Source: Campylobacter sp. (GTDB taxonomy: Bacteria; Campylobacterota; Campylobacteria; Campylobacterales; Campylobacteraceae). From it: a DNA stretch of 13,337 nucleotides. A program made the translations under genes and the position numbers. Below the pieces are notes generated by a model. It worked only from the letters and a program-made list of their open reading frames with translations, was not told where the DNA came from and made no database searches. This document shows positions 6,733-13,337 of this stretch, piece after piece (position 1 is the first letter of the stretch; each line of letters starts with the position of its first letter). The stretch is from assembly GCA_017506845.1 (NCBI GenBank), contig JAFVMP010000199.1:1-13337 (forward strand), written 5' to 3'.

Positions 6733-7251
6733 ATGACTACTAATCTACTAAATAATCAGCAAAAAGAGATAAGTGATGAGGCGTTTATCACAACTAAGAC
6801 AGATTTAAAAGGTCGTATAACCTATGCAAATAGCTATTTTTTAGAGATTGTAAATGCTAAAAACTCAGATTTAATAGGTAAAAGTCATAATATAGTTCGC
6901 CATCCAGATATGCCAAAATATGTATTTAAACTACTTTGGGACAGAATTCAAAGAAAAGAAGAGGTTTTTGCCTTTGTAAAAAATATAACCTTCGATGGTG
7001 GATATTACTGGGTTTTTGCCAATATTACAAGTTCTCTTGATGAAAATGGTAATATAATAGGCTACTACTCAGTTCGTCGCAAAGCAAACCCAAAAGCTGT
7101 AGAGAAAATAATCCCAATATATCAAAAGATGAGAGAATTAGAAAAAACTGGCGGTATACAAGCTAGCCAAAAATATATTACTGAACTACTAGCTAGTAAT
7201 AATACCACATATGACCGCTTTGTCAATGAACTCCAAAGAACAAAAGGATGA
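6733..7251 (+). CDS. PAS-domain sensor protein of the Aer/CetB type
   Basis: From the ATG at 6733 the protein has 172 residues. Residues about 14-116 form a single PAS domain closely like the FAD-binding PAS of the aerotaxis receptor Aer. It has the ITYAN start (29-33), the diagnostic NIVRHPDMP (53-61), LLWDRI, VKN (82-84), the YYWVFAN strand (91-97) and the GYYSVRRK end. N33, R56, H57 and D59 line up with residues needed for FAD binding in Aer. The tryptophan usual before VKN (PWxGxVKN) is replaced by EVFAFVKN. The last 55 residues are helical and carry no signalling domain or membrane segment. The methyl-accepting protein gene starts three bases later, so the two are almost certainly partners, as CetB is with CetA. 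The likely role is sensing redox state or energy supply for taxis. Confidence 0.9.
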   Translation: MTTNLLNNQQKEISDEAFITTKTDLKGRITYANSYFLEIVNAKNSDLIGKSHNIVRHPDMPKYVFKLLWDRIQRKEEVFAFVKNITFDGGYYWVFANITSSLDENGNIIGYYSVRRKANPKAVEKIIPIYQKMRELEKTGGIQASQKYITELLASNNTTYDRFVNELQRTKG

Positions 7252-7254
7252 AAA

Positions 7255-8493
7255 ATGGGGATATTTAGCAAAAAGAATAAATTTGATGATATTGTATATG
7301 ATGAAATTCTAAAAGTCGTTTATGGTGCTGCAAAAGGCAAGCTAGAAGCAAGAATTACTAATATCGATAATGACTCTAGACTAGTTAAAATTGCTCAGTG
7401 TATAAATGATCTACTAGACCAAGTAGAAGCCTTGCAAAGAGAGACTCAAAGCAGCATAGAGGCTGCACGCCATAACCAAGAATATAGAAATATCTACACA
7501 CAGGGGTTTAAGGGTATTTTTAAGACAAATGCTGAATCACTAAGCGAAGGTGTAAACGGGGTTTTAGAGGGGCAAAAAGGAAAAATCAGAGGAATTTTAA
7601 GCCAAAAATTTACCGAACTTGGCAATGGCACAAATGGAATGGATAGCGTTCAAAGAGATCTAATCGCAAGTGTAAGTGATTTAGCTAAGGTAGTAAATTC
7701 TAGCCAGCAAACTACTGCTATTGCCGCCCAGAGCATAAGCAAAGTCGAAGAGCTAAGTTCAAATTTTCATATAATAACATCAAATACTAACCAAACTACT
7801 CAAAGCATATATCAAAGAGCAACTGATATTAGTAGTGTAGTAAATTTAATTAAAGATATAGCTGACCAAACTAATCTTCTTGCTCTAAATGCCGCTATAG
7901 AAGCAGCTCGTGCTGGTGAGCATGGTAGAGGATTTGCAGTTGTTGCTGATGAAGTTAGAAAACTAGCAGAAAATACAACTAGGGCTACTGCTGATATTGA
8001 AAGTACCGTAACAATGCTAAGTCAAGACGCTGATGAATTAAACCGCTCAACTGATATGATAAATCAAGTGGCCCAAACCGCTTTAGATAACACAGATAAA
8101 TTAAAAGAGGCTCTAGAAAATTTTAGTACCGACGCAGCTACTACAGCTAAAGTCTCAGAATTAACGCAAAATAAAACTATTGGAATTTTAACCAAAATTG
8201 ATCTTATTTTAGCCAAAACCACAGCTTATAATAACGCATTAAATGAGCTAAAATTTACTCCAGAGCAAGAAGCACATATAGATGAGTTATTGCATGATTA
8301 TGAGAGTAATTTTGCTAAATTCAGCCCAGAACAAACTGCTAAAATCAAAGAGGCTTTAGAGTTGATAATTAAAGTTTTAAGAGATGAAAATAGACAAAAT
8401 ATAGATAAACTTGTTGATAAATTTAATACCATAGAACGAAATAGCAGTTTTATCTTTAAAAGCATAGATAGCGTAGTATCAAATAAAAATTAA
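7255..8493 (+). CDS. Soluble methyl-accepting chemotaxis protein, partner of the PAS protein
   Basis: This chemoreceptor signals to CheA through CheW. The 412 residues contain no hydrophobic membrane segment, so the protein is cytoplasmic or only peripherally bound. The N-terminal region (about 10-115) is HAMP-like: [10 protein letters not shown] (25-34), then [18 protein letters not shown] (46-63) and a second GFKGIFK unit (84-90). Residues about 135-290 are the antiparallel signalling coil. The conserved hairpin tip is at 197-240 ([20 protein letters not shown], then [16 protein letters not shown]). Residues about 308-410 resemble a CZB zinc-binding domain in position and helix pattern ([33 protein letters not shown]). 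The His/Cys ligands are absent, and the only cysteine is C49. AAGGA (7244-7248) in the last codons of the PAS gene serves its ATG. The pair looks like a split Aer-type receptor. Confidence 0.93.
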   Translation: MGIFSKKNKFDDIVYDEILKVVYGAAKGKLEARITNIDNDSRLVKIAQCINDLLDQVEALQRETQSSIEAARHNQEYRNIYTQGFKGIFKTNAESLSEGVNGVLEGQKGKIRGILSQKFTELGNGTNGMDSVQRDLIASVSDLAKVVNSSQQTTAIAAQSISKVEELSSNFHIITSNTNQTTQSIYQRATDISSVVNLIKDIADQTNLLALNAAIEAARAGEHGRGFAVVADEVRKLAENTTRATADIESTVTMLSQDADELNRSTDMINQVAQTALDNTDKLKEALENFSTDAATTAKVSELTQNKTIGILTKIDLILAKTTAYNNALNELKFTPEQEAHIDELLHDYESNFAKFSPEQTAKIKEALELIIKVLRDENRQNIDKLVDKFNTIERNSSFIFKSIDSVVSNKN

Positions 8494-8507
8494 TTTAGGA
8501 TTTATAT

Positions 8508-11500
8508 ATGAGTTTGGATTTTACCCATCTGCATTTACATACTGAGTATTCACTTTTAGATGGAGCTAATAAGATTAAAACATTAGCTAAAAGACTAAAA
8601 GAGATGAATATAAAATCTTGTGCTATTACTGATCATGGCAATATGTTTGGGGCAATTGAGTTTTATAAAGGGATGAGAGCTGAGGGGATAAAGCCAATTA
8701 TAGGTCTTGAGGCTTATATTCATAATAGTGATGATATAAGCTCTAAAGAGAGTAGATATAGATTTCATCTATGTCTATTTGCTAAAAATGAGATAGGCTA
8801 CCAAAATTTAATGTATCTAAGCTCAATGAGTTATATAAAGGGCTATTATTACTATCCAAGGATAAATAAAAAGCTCTTAAAAGAGCATAGTGAAGGTTTG
8901 GTTTGTAGTTCGGCTTGTTTAGCTGGAGAGGTGAATTTTCATCTAAATTTAAGTGAGAGAAATTTAAAAAGAGGCGCAGGTGGTTATGAAGCAGCAAAGG
9001 CTGCAGCACTAGAATATAAGGATATTTTTGGTGATGATTTTTATCTTGAGATTATGCGTCATGGGATATTTGATCAGCAACGCATAGATAATGATATTAT
9101 TAGGTTATCTAAAGAGACTGGTATTAAATTAATAGCTACAAATGATGCTCACTATACCACTAAAGATAGCGCTATAGCTCAAAAGATATTTGTCTATATA
9201 TCTGCAAATAAAAATTTTGATGAGAGTGTAAGAGAGCAGGTATTAAGCGAATTTTATGCTAAATCTCCTGAGCAGATGAGTGAGATTTTTGCTGATATTC
9301 CAGAGGTTATAACCAATACTCAAGAGATAGTCCAAAAGTGTAATCTAGAGATAAAGTTAGGAGATGCAACTCCGCCAAATTTCAAATTTACTCAAGAATA
9401 TGCTAAGGCTAGAGAGTTAGCCTTGCCAAATCCAACTATGGAGTATGATCTAGATAATGATAGTGCTTTATTTGAGTATGAGTGCAAAGAGGGGCTAAAG
9501 AAGCGTTTAGAATTTATCGATCCTAGCAAGCATCAAATTTATAAGGATAGGCTAGATTTAGAGATTAAAACTATCAAAAATATGAAGTTTCCAGGATATA
9601 TGCTTATCGTTGCTGATTTTATCAATGAAGCTAAAAAACGTGGAATTCCAGTAGGTCCAGGTCGTGGCTCAGCTGCTGGTAGCTTGGTAGCCTATGCACT
9701 TCGCATTACTGATCTTGATCCTATACCTTATAACTTGCTATTTGAGAGGTTTTTAAACCCAGAGCGTATAAGTATGCCTGATATTGATGTGGATTTTTGT
9801 CAAAATCGTAGAGGTGAAGTAATTGATTATGTTATACAAAAGTATGGTCAATATAATGTGGCTCAAGTAGCAACATTTGGTAAATTACTTGCTAAGGGTG
9901 TTATTAGAGATGTAGCTAGAGTTATGGGAATGCCATATTCTGATGCTGATGCGATGGCAAAATTAATCCCTGATGAATTAGGTATTGCACTACAAGGTCA
10001 TATCAATAAAAAGGGTGAGTTTGAACCAGGAGCTTTTGAAAAAGAGCCAAAAATTGGAGAATTAATAGAGAGTAATGAACTAGCAAGAAGCGTGTGGAAG
10101 TATGCTTGTGAGCTTGAAGGATTAAATAGAAATCCAGGTATGCACGCTGCTGGTATAGTAATTAGCAATGAAGAACTATGGAAAAAAGCACCGCTATGGA
10201 AACAAAGCAACGCCGAAGATGGCCACTATGTAACTCAATATACTAAAGATTATCTTGAAGATGTAGATCTTATTAAATTTGACTTTTTAGGACTTAAGAC
10301 TCTAACAGTAATTGATAATGCTATAAAGCTAGTTAAAGCCAGGTTTGGTAAGGATATTTTGTGGGAGAGAATTGACTTTAACGATCCAAAAACATATGAA
10401 ACTATACAAAGCGGTAATACTCTTGGCATATTCCAAATAGAATCAAGTGGTATGCAAAAACTAGCTGCAAAATTAAAGCCAGACTGCTTTGAAGATGTTA
10501 TTGCGATGATTGCTTTATATCGTCCAGGGCCGCTTAACTCAGGTATGGTAGATGATTTTATAGATATCAAACATGGCAAAAAGAGTGTAGAGTATGCATT
10601 TGAGGCATTGCGTCCAATTTTAGAACCTACATATGGGGTTATAGTTTATCAAGAACAAGTTATGCAAGTAGTGCAAACTGTAGGTGGATTTAGCCTTGGT
10701 GGAGCTGATTTAGTTCGTAGAGCAATGAGTAAGAAAAAAGAAGATGAGATGCTTAGATTAAAGACTGAGTATCTTGAAGGTGCAGCAAAAAACGGCTTTG
10801 ATACTACTAAAGCTGATGCTCTTTTTGAATTGATTATGAAATTCGCAGAGTATGGATTTAATAAATCTCACTCTGCAGCTTATGCGCTTATTACATTTCA
10901 AACAGCATATTTAAAGACATATTATCCAGCTGAATTTATGGCCGCACTTTTAAGCAGTGAAGAGAATAATGCTGATAAGATAACTAAATATATTGAAGAG
11001 ATTCGTCGCCTTGATATAGAGCTTTTGCCACCTAGTGTAAGTAAGAGCAAAAGCGAATTTAGCGTTATTAGCAAAGATGGTAAAGATGCTATTATTTATG
11101 GTCTTGGTGCCATAAAGGGTGTAGGCGGTTCAGCAATTGAAGAGATTATAGCCATTAGGCAAGAAGGGATAGATACTTTAGAGGATTTAGTATCTAAGAG
11201 CGATTGTACTTTGGTAAATAAACGCGTATATGAATCGCTTATAAAATCTGGTGCTTTAGATGAATTTGGCTATAACAGAAAAACTTTAGTGCAAAATATT
11301 GAGTATCTCACTGAACAATCTAAAAAAAGTAGCGATATCAAAAAAGAGGCAGAATTCTCTTTATTTGGTGATGATGAAAGTATGAACGAGATAAGACTAA
11401 ATTTAAATATCGCTCAAGATGAATTTAGTCAGCGTGAGCTTTTAGGATTTGAACAGGAGTATTTGGGTGTATATATTAGCGGCCATCCTCTTGATGAGTT

Positions 11501-12494
11501 TAAGTCTAATATATCAAAGATACCACATACAAATTCATCTGAATTTGATAGCATAGAAGATAATAGCGAGATAGTAGTAATTGGTAAGGTAGAAGATATA
11601 TCAGTCAAACTAACCAAATCAGGCAATAAAATGGGTATAATCACTATACTTGATATGCACGGAAGTATAGAAGCAACAGTATTTGCTCAAATGCAAAAAA
11701 TCGAAACACTTTCAAAAGATGAACTAGAAAAACCACTTGTATTTAAGATGGTATTAAATAAAGATGATCAGCAAATTCGGCTAAAAGTAAATGAAATATA
11801 CACTTTAGAAGAGGCACAAAATACAAAAATTACTCTAAAATCAAACAAAATTACAGCTGAAGAGTTAGAACAAAATAAAGAGTATTTTAACTCTATTAAG
11901 CACTCTACTATCTTAGATGTGCTAAAAAGTGCTAAAAATGGCGAACATCTAATAATTGCTAAAATTAATAATATAAGCATTAAAGATACAAAATCAGGCA
12001 ATAAAATGGCAGTTATTAACGTAGCTGATAAAAGCTCAAATGCCGATATGTTTGCTTTTGATGTAGCGTGTACTCAAGCTAGTCAGATTGGCGATACTAA
12101 TAGATTATACGCTCTTAAAATCACTCCTCCACGAGATGCAAACTCAAAAATGATTATAAATCAAATAATTGATATTGATGAGGCTAAAAATGGAGATATA
12201 GCCCTAAGAAACGCACCTAGAAAAAAATCCCAACAAGACTCTATACAAACTACTCAGCAAGCAGTATCATTGGTAGGTAAATTAGAGATTGATTTAGAAT
12301 TAAGCCATTTAAATAAAAGTAAAATAAATGAAATTTATCAACTCGCTTATAGGCATAATGCTAAAGCTGGAGAGAAGAAGAGCTTGCTTTTAAGAGTAGT
12401 AGATGAAAATAAAAATCAAGTAATGCTATTTACTACCGAATTTAGCGTAAGCGATGAATTCAAAAATGAAGTAAAAATGCTTTTAGTTGGATAA
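8508..12494 (+). CDS. dnaE: DNA polymerase III alpha subunit, unusually long
   Basis: This is the replicative polymerase catalytic subunit. Domains in order: an N-terminal PHP domain with HLHLHTEYS (7-15), D19, TDHGNM (41-46), GLEAY (66-70), FHLCLF (86-91), C137 and NDAHY (212-216); a polymerase core with VGPGRGSAAGS (382-392), the catalytic aspartates D427 and D429 in PDIDVDF, and D592 in FDFLGL. The helix-hairpin-helix YGLGAIKGVGG follows (864-874), then EFSLFG (949-954), which may be the beta-clamp motif. Two consecutive OB-fold units are next (about 1026-1106 and 1151-1230) and a C-terminal tail probably for tau binding. Relatives have about 1150-1210 residues, and the extra length equals one OB unit. 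The ATG follows AGGA, 14 bases after the MCP gene, with which it may be co-transcribed. Confidence 0.97.
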   Translation: MSLDFTHLHLHTEYSLLDGANKIKTLAKRLKEMNIKSCAITDHGNMFGAIEFYKGMRAEGIKPIIGLEAYIHNSDDISSKESRYRFHLCLFAKNEIGYQNLMYLSSMSYIKGYYYYPRINKKLLKEHSEGLVCSSACLAGEVNFHLNLSERNLKRGAGGYEAAKAAALEYKDIFGDDFYLEIMRHGIFDQQRIDNDIIRLSKETGIKLIATNDAHYTTKDSAIAQKIFVYISANKNFDESVREQVLSEFYAKSPEQMSEIFADIPEVITNTQEIVQKCNLEIKLGDATPPNFKFTQEYAKARELALPNPTMEYDLDNDSALFEYECKEGLKKRLEFIDPSKHQIYKDRLDLEIKTIKNMKFPGYMLIVADFINEAKKRGIPVGPGRGSAAGSLVAYALRITDLDPIPYNLLFERFLNPERISMPDIDVDFCQNRRGEVIDYVIQKYGQYNVAQVATFGKLLAKGVIRDVARVMGMPYSDADAMAKLIPDELGIALQGHINKKGEFEPGAFEKEPKIGELIESNELARSVWKYACELEGLNRNPGMHAAGIVISNEELWKKAPLWKQSNAEDGHYVTQYTKDYLEDVDLIKFDFLGLKTLTVIDNAIKLVKARFGKDILWERIDFNDPKTYETIQSGNTLGIFQIESSGMQKLAAKLKPDCFEDVIAMIALYRPGPLNSGMVDDFIDIKHGKKSVEYAFEALRPILEPTYGVIVYQEQVMQVVQTVGGFSLGGADLVRRAMSKKKEDEMLRLKTEYLEGAAKNGFDTTKADALFELIMKFAEYGFNKSHSAAYALITFQTAYLKTYYPAEFMAALLSSEENNADKITKYIEEIRRLDIELLPPSVSKSKSEFSVISKDGKDAIIYGLGAIKGVGGSAIEEIIAIRQEGIDTLEDLVSKSDCTLVNKRVYESLIKSGALDEFGYNRKTLVQNIEYLTEQSKKSSDIKKEAEFSLFGDDESMNEIRLNLNIAQDEFSQRELLGFEQEYLGVYISGHPLDEFKSNISKIPHTNSSEFDSIEDNSEIVVIGKVEDISVKLTKSGNKMGIITILDMHGSIEATVFAQMQKIETLSKDELEKPLVFKMVLNKDDQQIRLKVNEIYTLEEAQNTKITLKSNKITAEELEQNKEYFNSIKHSTILDVLKSAKNGEHLIIAKINNISIKDTKSGNKMAVINVADKSSNADMFAFDVACTQASQIGDTNRLYALKITPPRDANSKMIINQIIDIDEAKNGDIALRNAPRKKSQQDSIQTTQQAVSLVGKLEIDLELSHLNKSKINEIYQLAYRHNAKAGEKKSLLLRVVDENKNQVMLFTTEFSVSDEFKNEVKMLLVG
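11583..11825 (+). repeat. DnaE OB-fold unit, copy 1
   Basis: Residues 1026-1106 of DnaE begin GKVEDISVKLTKSGNKM and continue through a strand rich in I, L and V to EEAQNT. They align with copy 2 exactly 125 residues later. At DNA level the copies share the 19-base run AAATCAGGCAATAAAATGG (11617-11635 here). Confidence 0.8.
11958..12197 (+). repeat. DnaE OB-fold unit, copy 2
   Basis: Residues 1151-1230 of DnaE begin AKINNISIKDTKSGNKM, identical to copy 1 at 11 of 17 positions. The later parts also align (LYALKIT...RD...NQIIDIDEAKNG with LVFKMVL...DD...NEIYTLEEAQNT) with one gap. DNA identity is otherwise low, so the duplication is old. Confidence 0.8.
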
Positions 12495-12541
12495 ATATAT
12501 TAAATTATTGAGCATTAATTATTAAAAAAGCAATAAAACCC

Positions 12542-12569
12542 AAATGCTAAAAACGGATTTTTAGCATTT
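12542..12569 (+). terminator. Perfect hairpin after dnaE, probable terminator
   Basis: AAATGCTAAAAA (12542-12553) and its exact reverse complement (12558-12569) enclose a CGGA loop, 47 bases after the dnaE stop. The T-run lies within the right arm and A residues follow, so it is a less than classical intrinsic terminator. Its position between dnaE and a new promoter supports that role. Confidence 0.6.
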
Positions 12570-12634
12570 AAAAAATTGATAGCTCATTTAAAAGACTTAG
12601 GTAAAAACTGCAAAGTATATTAAATAAATTTTAA

Positions 12635-12640
12635 TATAAT
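12635..12640 (+). promoter_or_regulatory. Promoter -10 box of the small gene
   Basis: A perfect TATAAT preceded by AT-rich sequence (ATTTTAATATAAT) lies 27 bases before the ATG at 12668. An AAGGA ribosome-binding site follows at 12656-12660, seven bases before the start. Promoter and binding site together support a separately transcribed gene. Confidence 0.65.
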
Positions 12641-12667
12641 CAAAAACAAACTTACAAGGAACAAGCG

Positions 12668-12895
12668 ATGTTATATTTGATGATGGAGAAATTAGTCGAT
12701 ATGTTAGAAGAAGCAGAGGGGGATTTAGTTGTAGAGTTGGAGATTCACAAAGCGATGATTGGATATCTCAAAATAAAGCTAGCAGAAGCTCAAGAGAAAT
12801 CAGACATAGAAATGATTAAAATAATACAAGAGCAGATCGATTTTCAAACCACAATGATTAAAATGATTATGGAAGAGATGGTATTACTAAATTAG
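12668..12895 (+). CDS. Small methionine-rich helical protein, unknown function
   Basis: I do not recognise a family. The 75-residue protein looks almost wholly alpha-helical. It has ten methionines (positions 1, 5, 6, 12, 30, 49, 63, 66, 68, 71), many Glu, Lys, Ile and Leu residues, and no cysteine or proline. Heptad-like spacing of hydrophobic residues suggests a short helical hairpin or coiled coil. The hydrophobic residues are interrupted by charges, so a membrane segment is unlikely. Support for a real gene comes from an in-place promoter, a good AAGGA site and the absence of any overlapping gene. It stands alone between dnaE and the chemoreceptor remnant, and its stop codon overlaps the run-on end of that remnant by four bases on the other strand. 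It might be a protein-binding adaptor, but the sequence does not show it. Confidence 0.65.
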   Translation: MLYLMMEKLVDMLEEAEGDLVVELEIHKAMIGYLKIKLAEAQEKSDIEMIKIIQEQIDFQTTMIKMIMEEMVLLN

Positions 12896-13337
12896 ATATT
12901 AAACAAACAATTACTAAATTTCTTCTTCTTAGCCTCTTGAACTATTGCACTAGCAATCATATCAACTTCATTGGCTATCTTATCGCTATCTTGAGCAATT
13001 TAAGTATTTTGTCTAGTTAGAGAATCTACATTTACTACAGCTTCATTTATCTGATTGATAGCTACTGTTTGTTCGCTAATGCTTTGACTTATCTCATTGA
13101 TACTTTGGCTTAGTATATTTACATTTACCTCTATTTCGCCTAGAGATTTTGCACCTTCATTTAAATTTGCTACAAAGCTTTTTAATTGATCGGCTCTACT
13201 TTGTAAGTCATTTGCTTGATCTAGATTGCCTTTTAACATCTTAGTTACTTCATCACCTAAAAGATTAATAACAATCTCTACTTCACCTTTTGGATTACCA
13301 ATTCTACTAGTAAAGTCAAGCTGTTTAAACTTATCAA
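12892..13337 (-). pseudogene. Methyl-accepting chemotaxis protein, decayed 3' end (partial)
   Basis: The frame is open on the minus strand from the window edge. It reads DKFKQLDFTSRIGNPKGEVE, which is the end of a HAMP-like region typical of Campylobacter transmembrane receptors, then a coil to LNEGAK (codons about 13164-13147). The next residues, SLGEIEVNVNILSQSINEIS, belong in intact receptors to the coil after the hairpin tip. The whole conserved tip ([13 protein letters not shown]... through VRKLAE) is therefore missing without loss of frame. A TAA at 13002-13000 then interrupts the frame. Translation of the following codons continues as a normal receptor end, IAQDSDKIANEVDMIASAIV and then KKKKF (about 12930-12916), and runs on seven residues to another TAA at 12894-12892. 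A product lacking the tip could not couple to CheA/CheW. The 5' part lies outside the window. Confidence 0.85.

Noticed and set aside
10250..10579. 109-residue minus-strand open frame inside dnaE
   Set aside because: It is opposite the conserved catalytic D592 region of dnaE, has no ribosome-binding site and no recognisable motif; it is a shadow of the real gene.
1..13337. Search for CRISPR arrays, insertion sequences, tRNAs or phage genes
   Set aside because: No regularly spaced repeats, transposase or integrase sequences or tRNA-like folds were seen, and all long frames are housekeeping or chemotaxis genes apart from the two unknown proteins.

Overview
The window is AT-rich, densely packed DNA from a Campylobacterota bacterium, most likely a Campylobacter species. 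Three things point there: the protein sequences themselves, the short 118-residue DksA and short RecO-like protein, and the order accD-rlmH-dksA-membrane protein-dus, which from memory matches the corresponding stretch of C. jejuni. The species cannot be fixed from sequence alone. There are no tRNA or rRNA genes, CRISPR arrays, insertion sequences or phage genes. I did not find a new multi-gene system. The unusual material lies inside genes: a repeated domain in DnaE, a zinc-sensor-like domain without its ligands, and a decayed chemoreceptor.

Layout. Positions 1-288 hold the 3' end of xseA, followed closely by serC (298-1374). A strong hairpin follows serC. The peroxiredoxin gene ahpC (1517-2113, minus strand) converges on serC and ends in a textbook terminator. 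A divergent promoter region (2114-2280) separates ahpC from a tight plus-strand cluster: accD, rlmH, dksA, a two-helix membrane protein of unknown function, a tRNA-dihydrouridine synthase and a recO-like gene (2281-6503). Neighbours there overlap or are separated by about ten bases. They cover fatty acid synthesis, ribosome and tRNA modification, transcription control and DNA repair, and are probably co-expressed.

An AT-rich gap (6504-6732) carries inverted repeats and promoter-like boxes. It precedes an apparent two-gene chemotaxis unit: a PAS protein resembling the FAD-binding sensor of Aer/CetB, then a soluble methyl-accepting protein with no membrane segment. The second protein's C-terminus looks like a CZB domain that has lost its zinc ligands. 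The pair is probably a cytoplasmic redox or energy-taxis receptor split over two polypeptides.

dnaE (8508-12494) starts 14 bases after that pair. At 1328 residues it is about 120-170 longer than usual, and the excess matches a second copy of the C-terminal OB-fold. A hairpin, a promoter and a small methionine-rich helical gene (12668-12895) follow. The right edge (12892-13337, minus strand) is the tail of a chemoreceptor gene that has lost its signalling tip in frame and carries a nonsense codon, so it is a pseudogene as far as can be seen.
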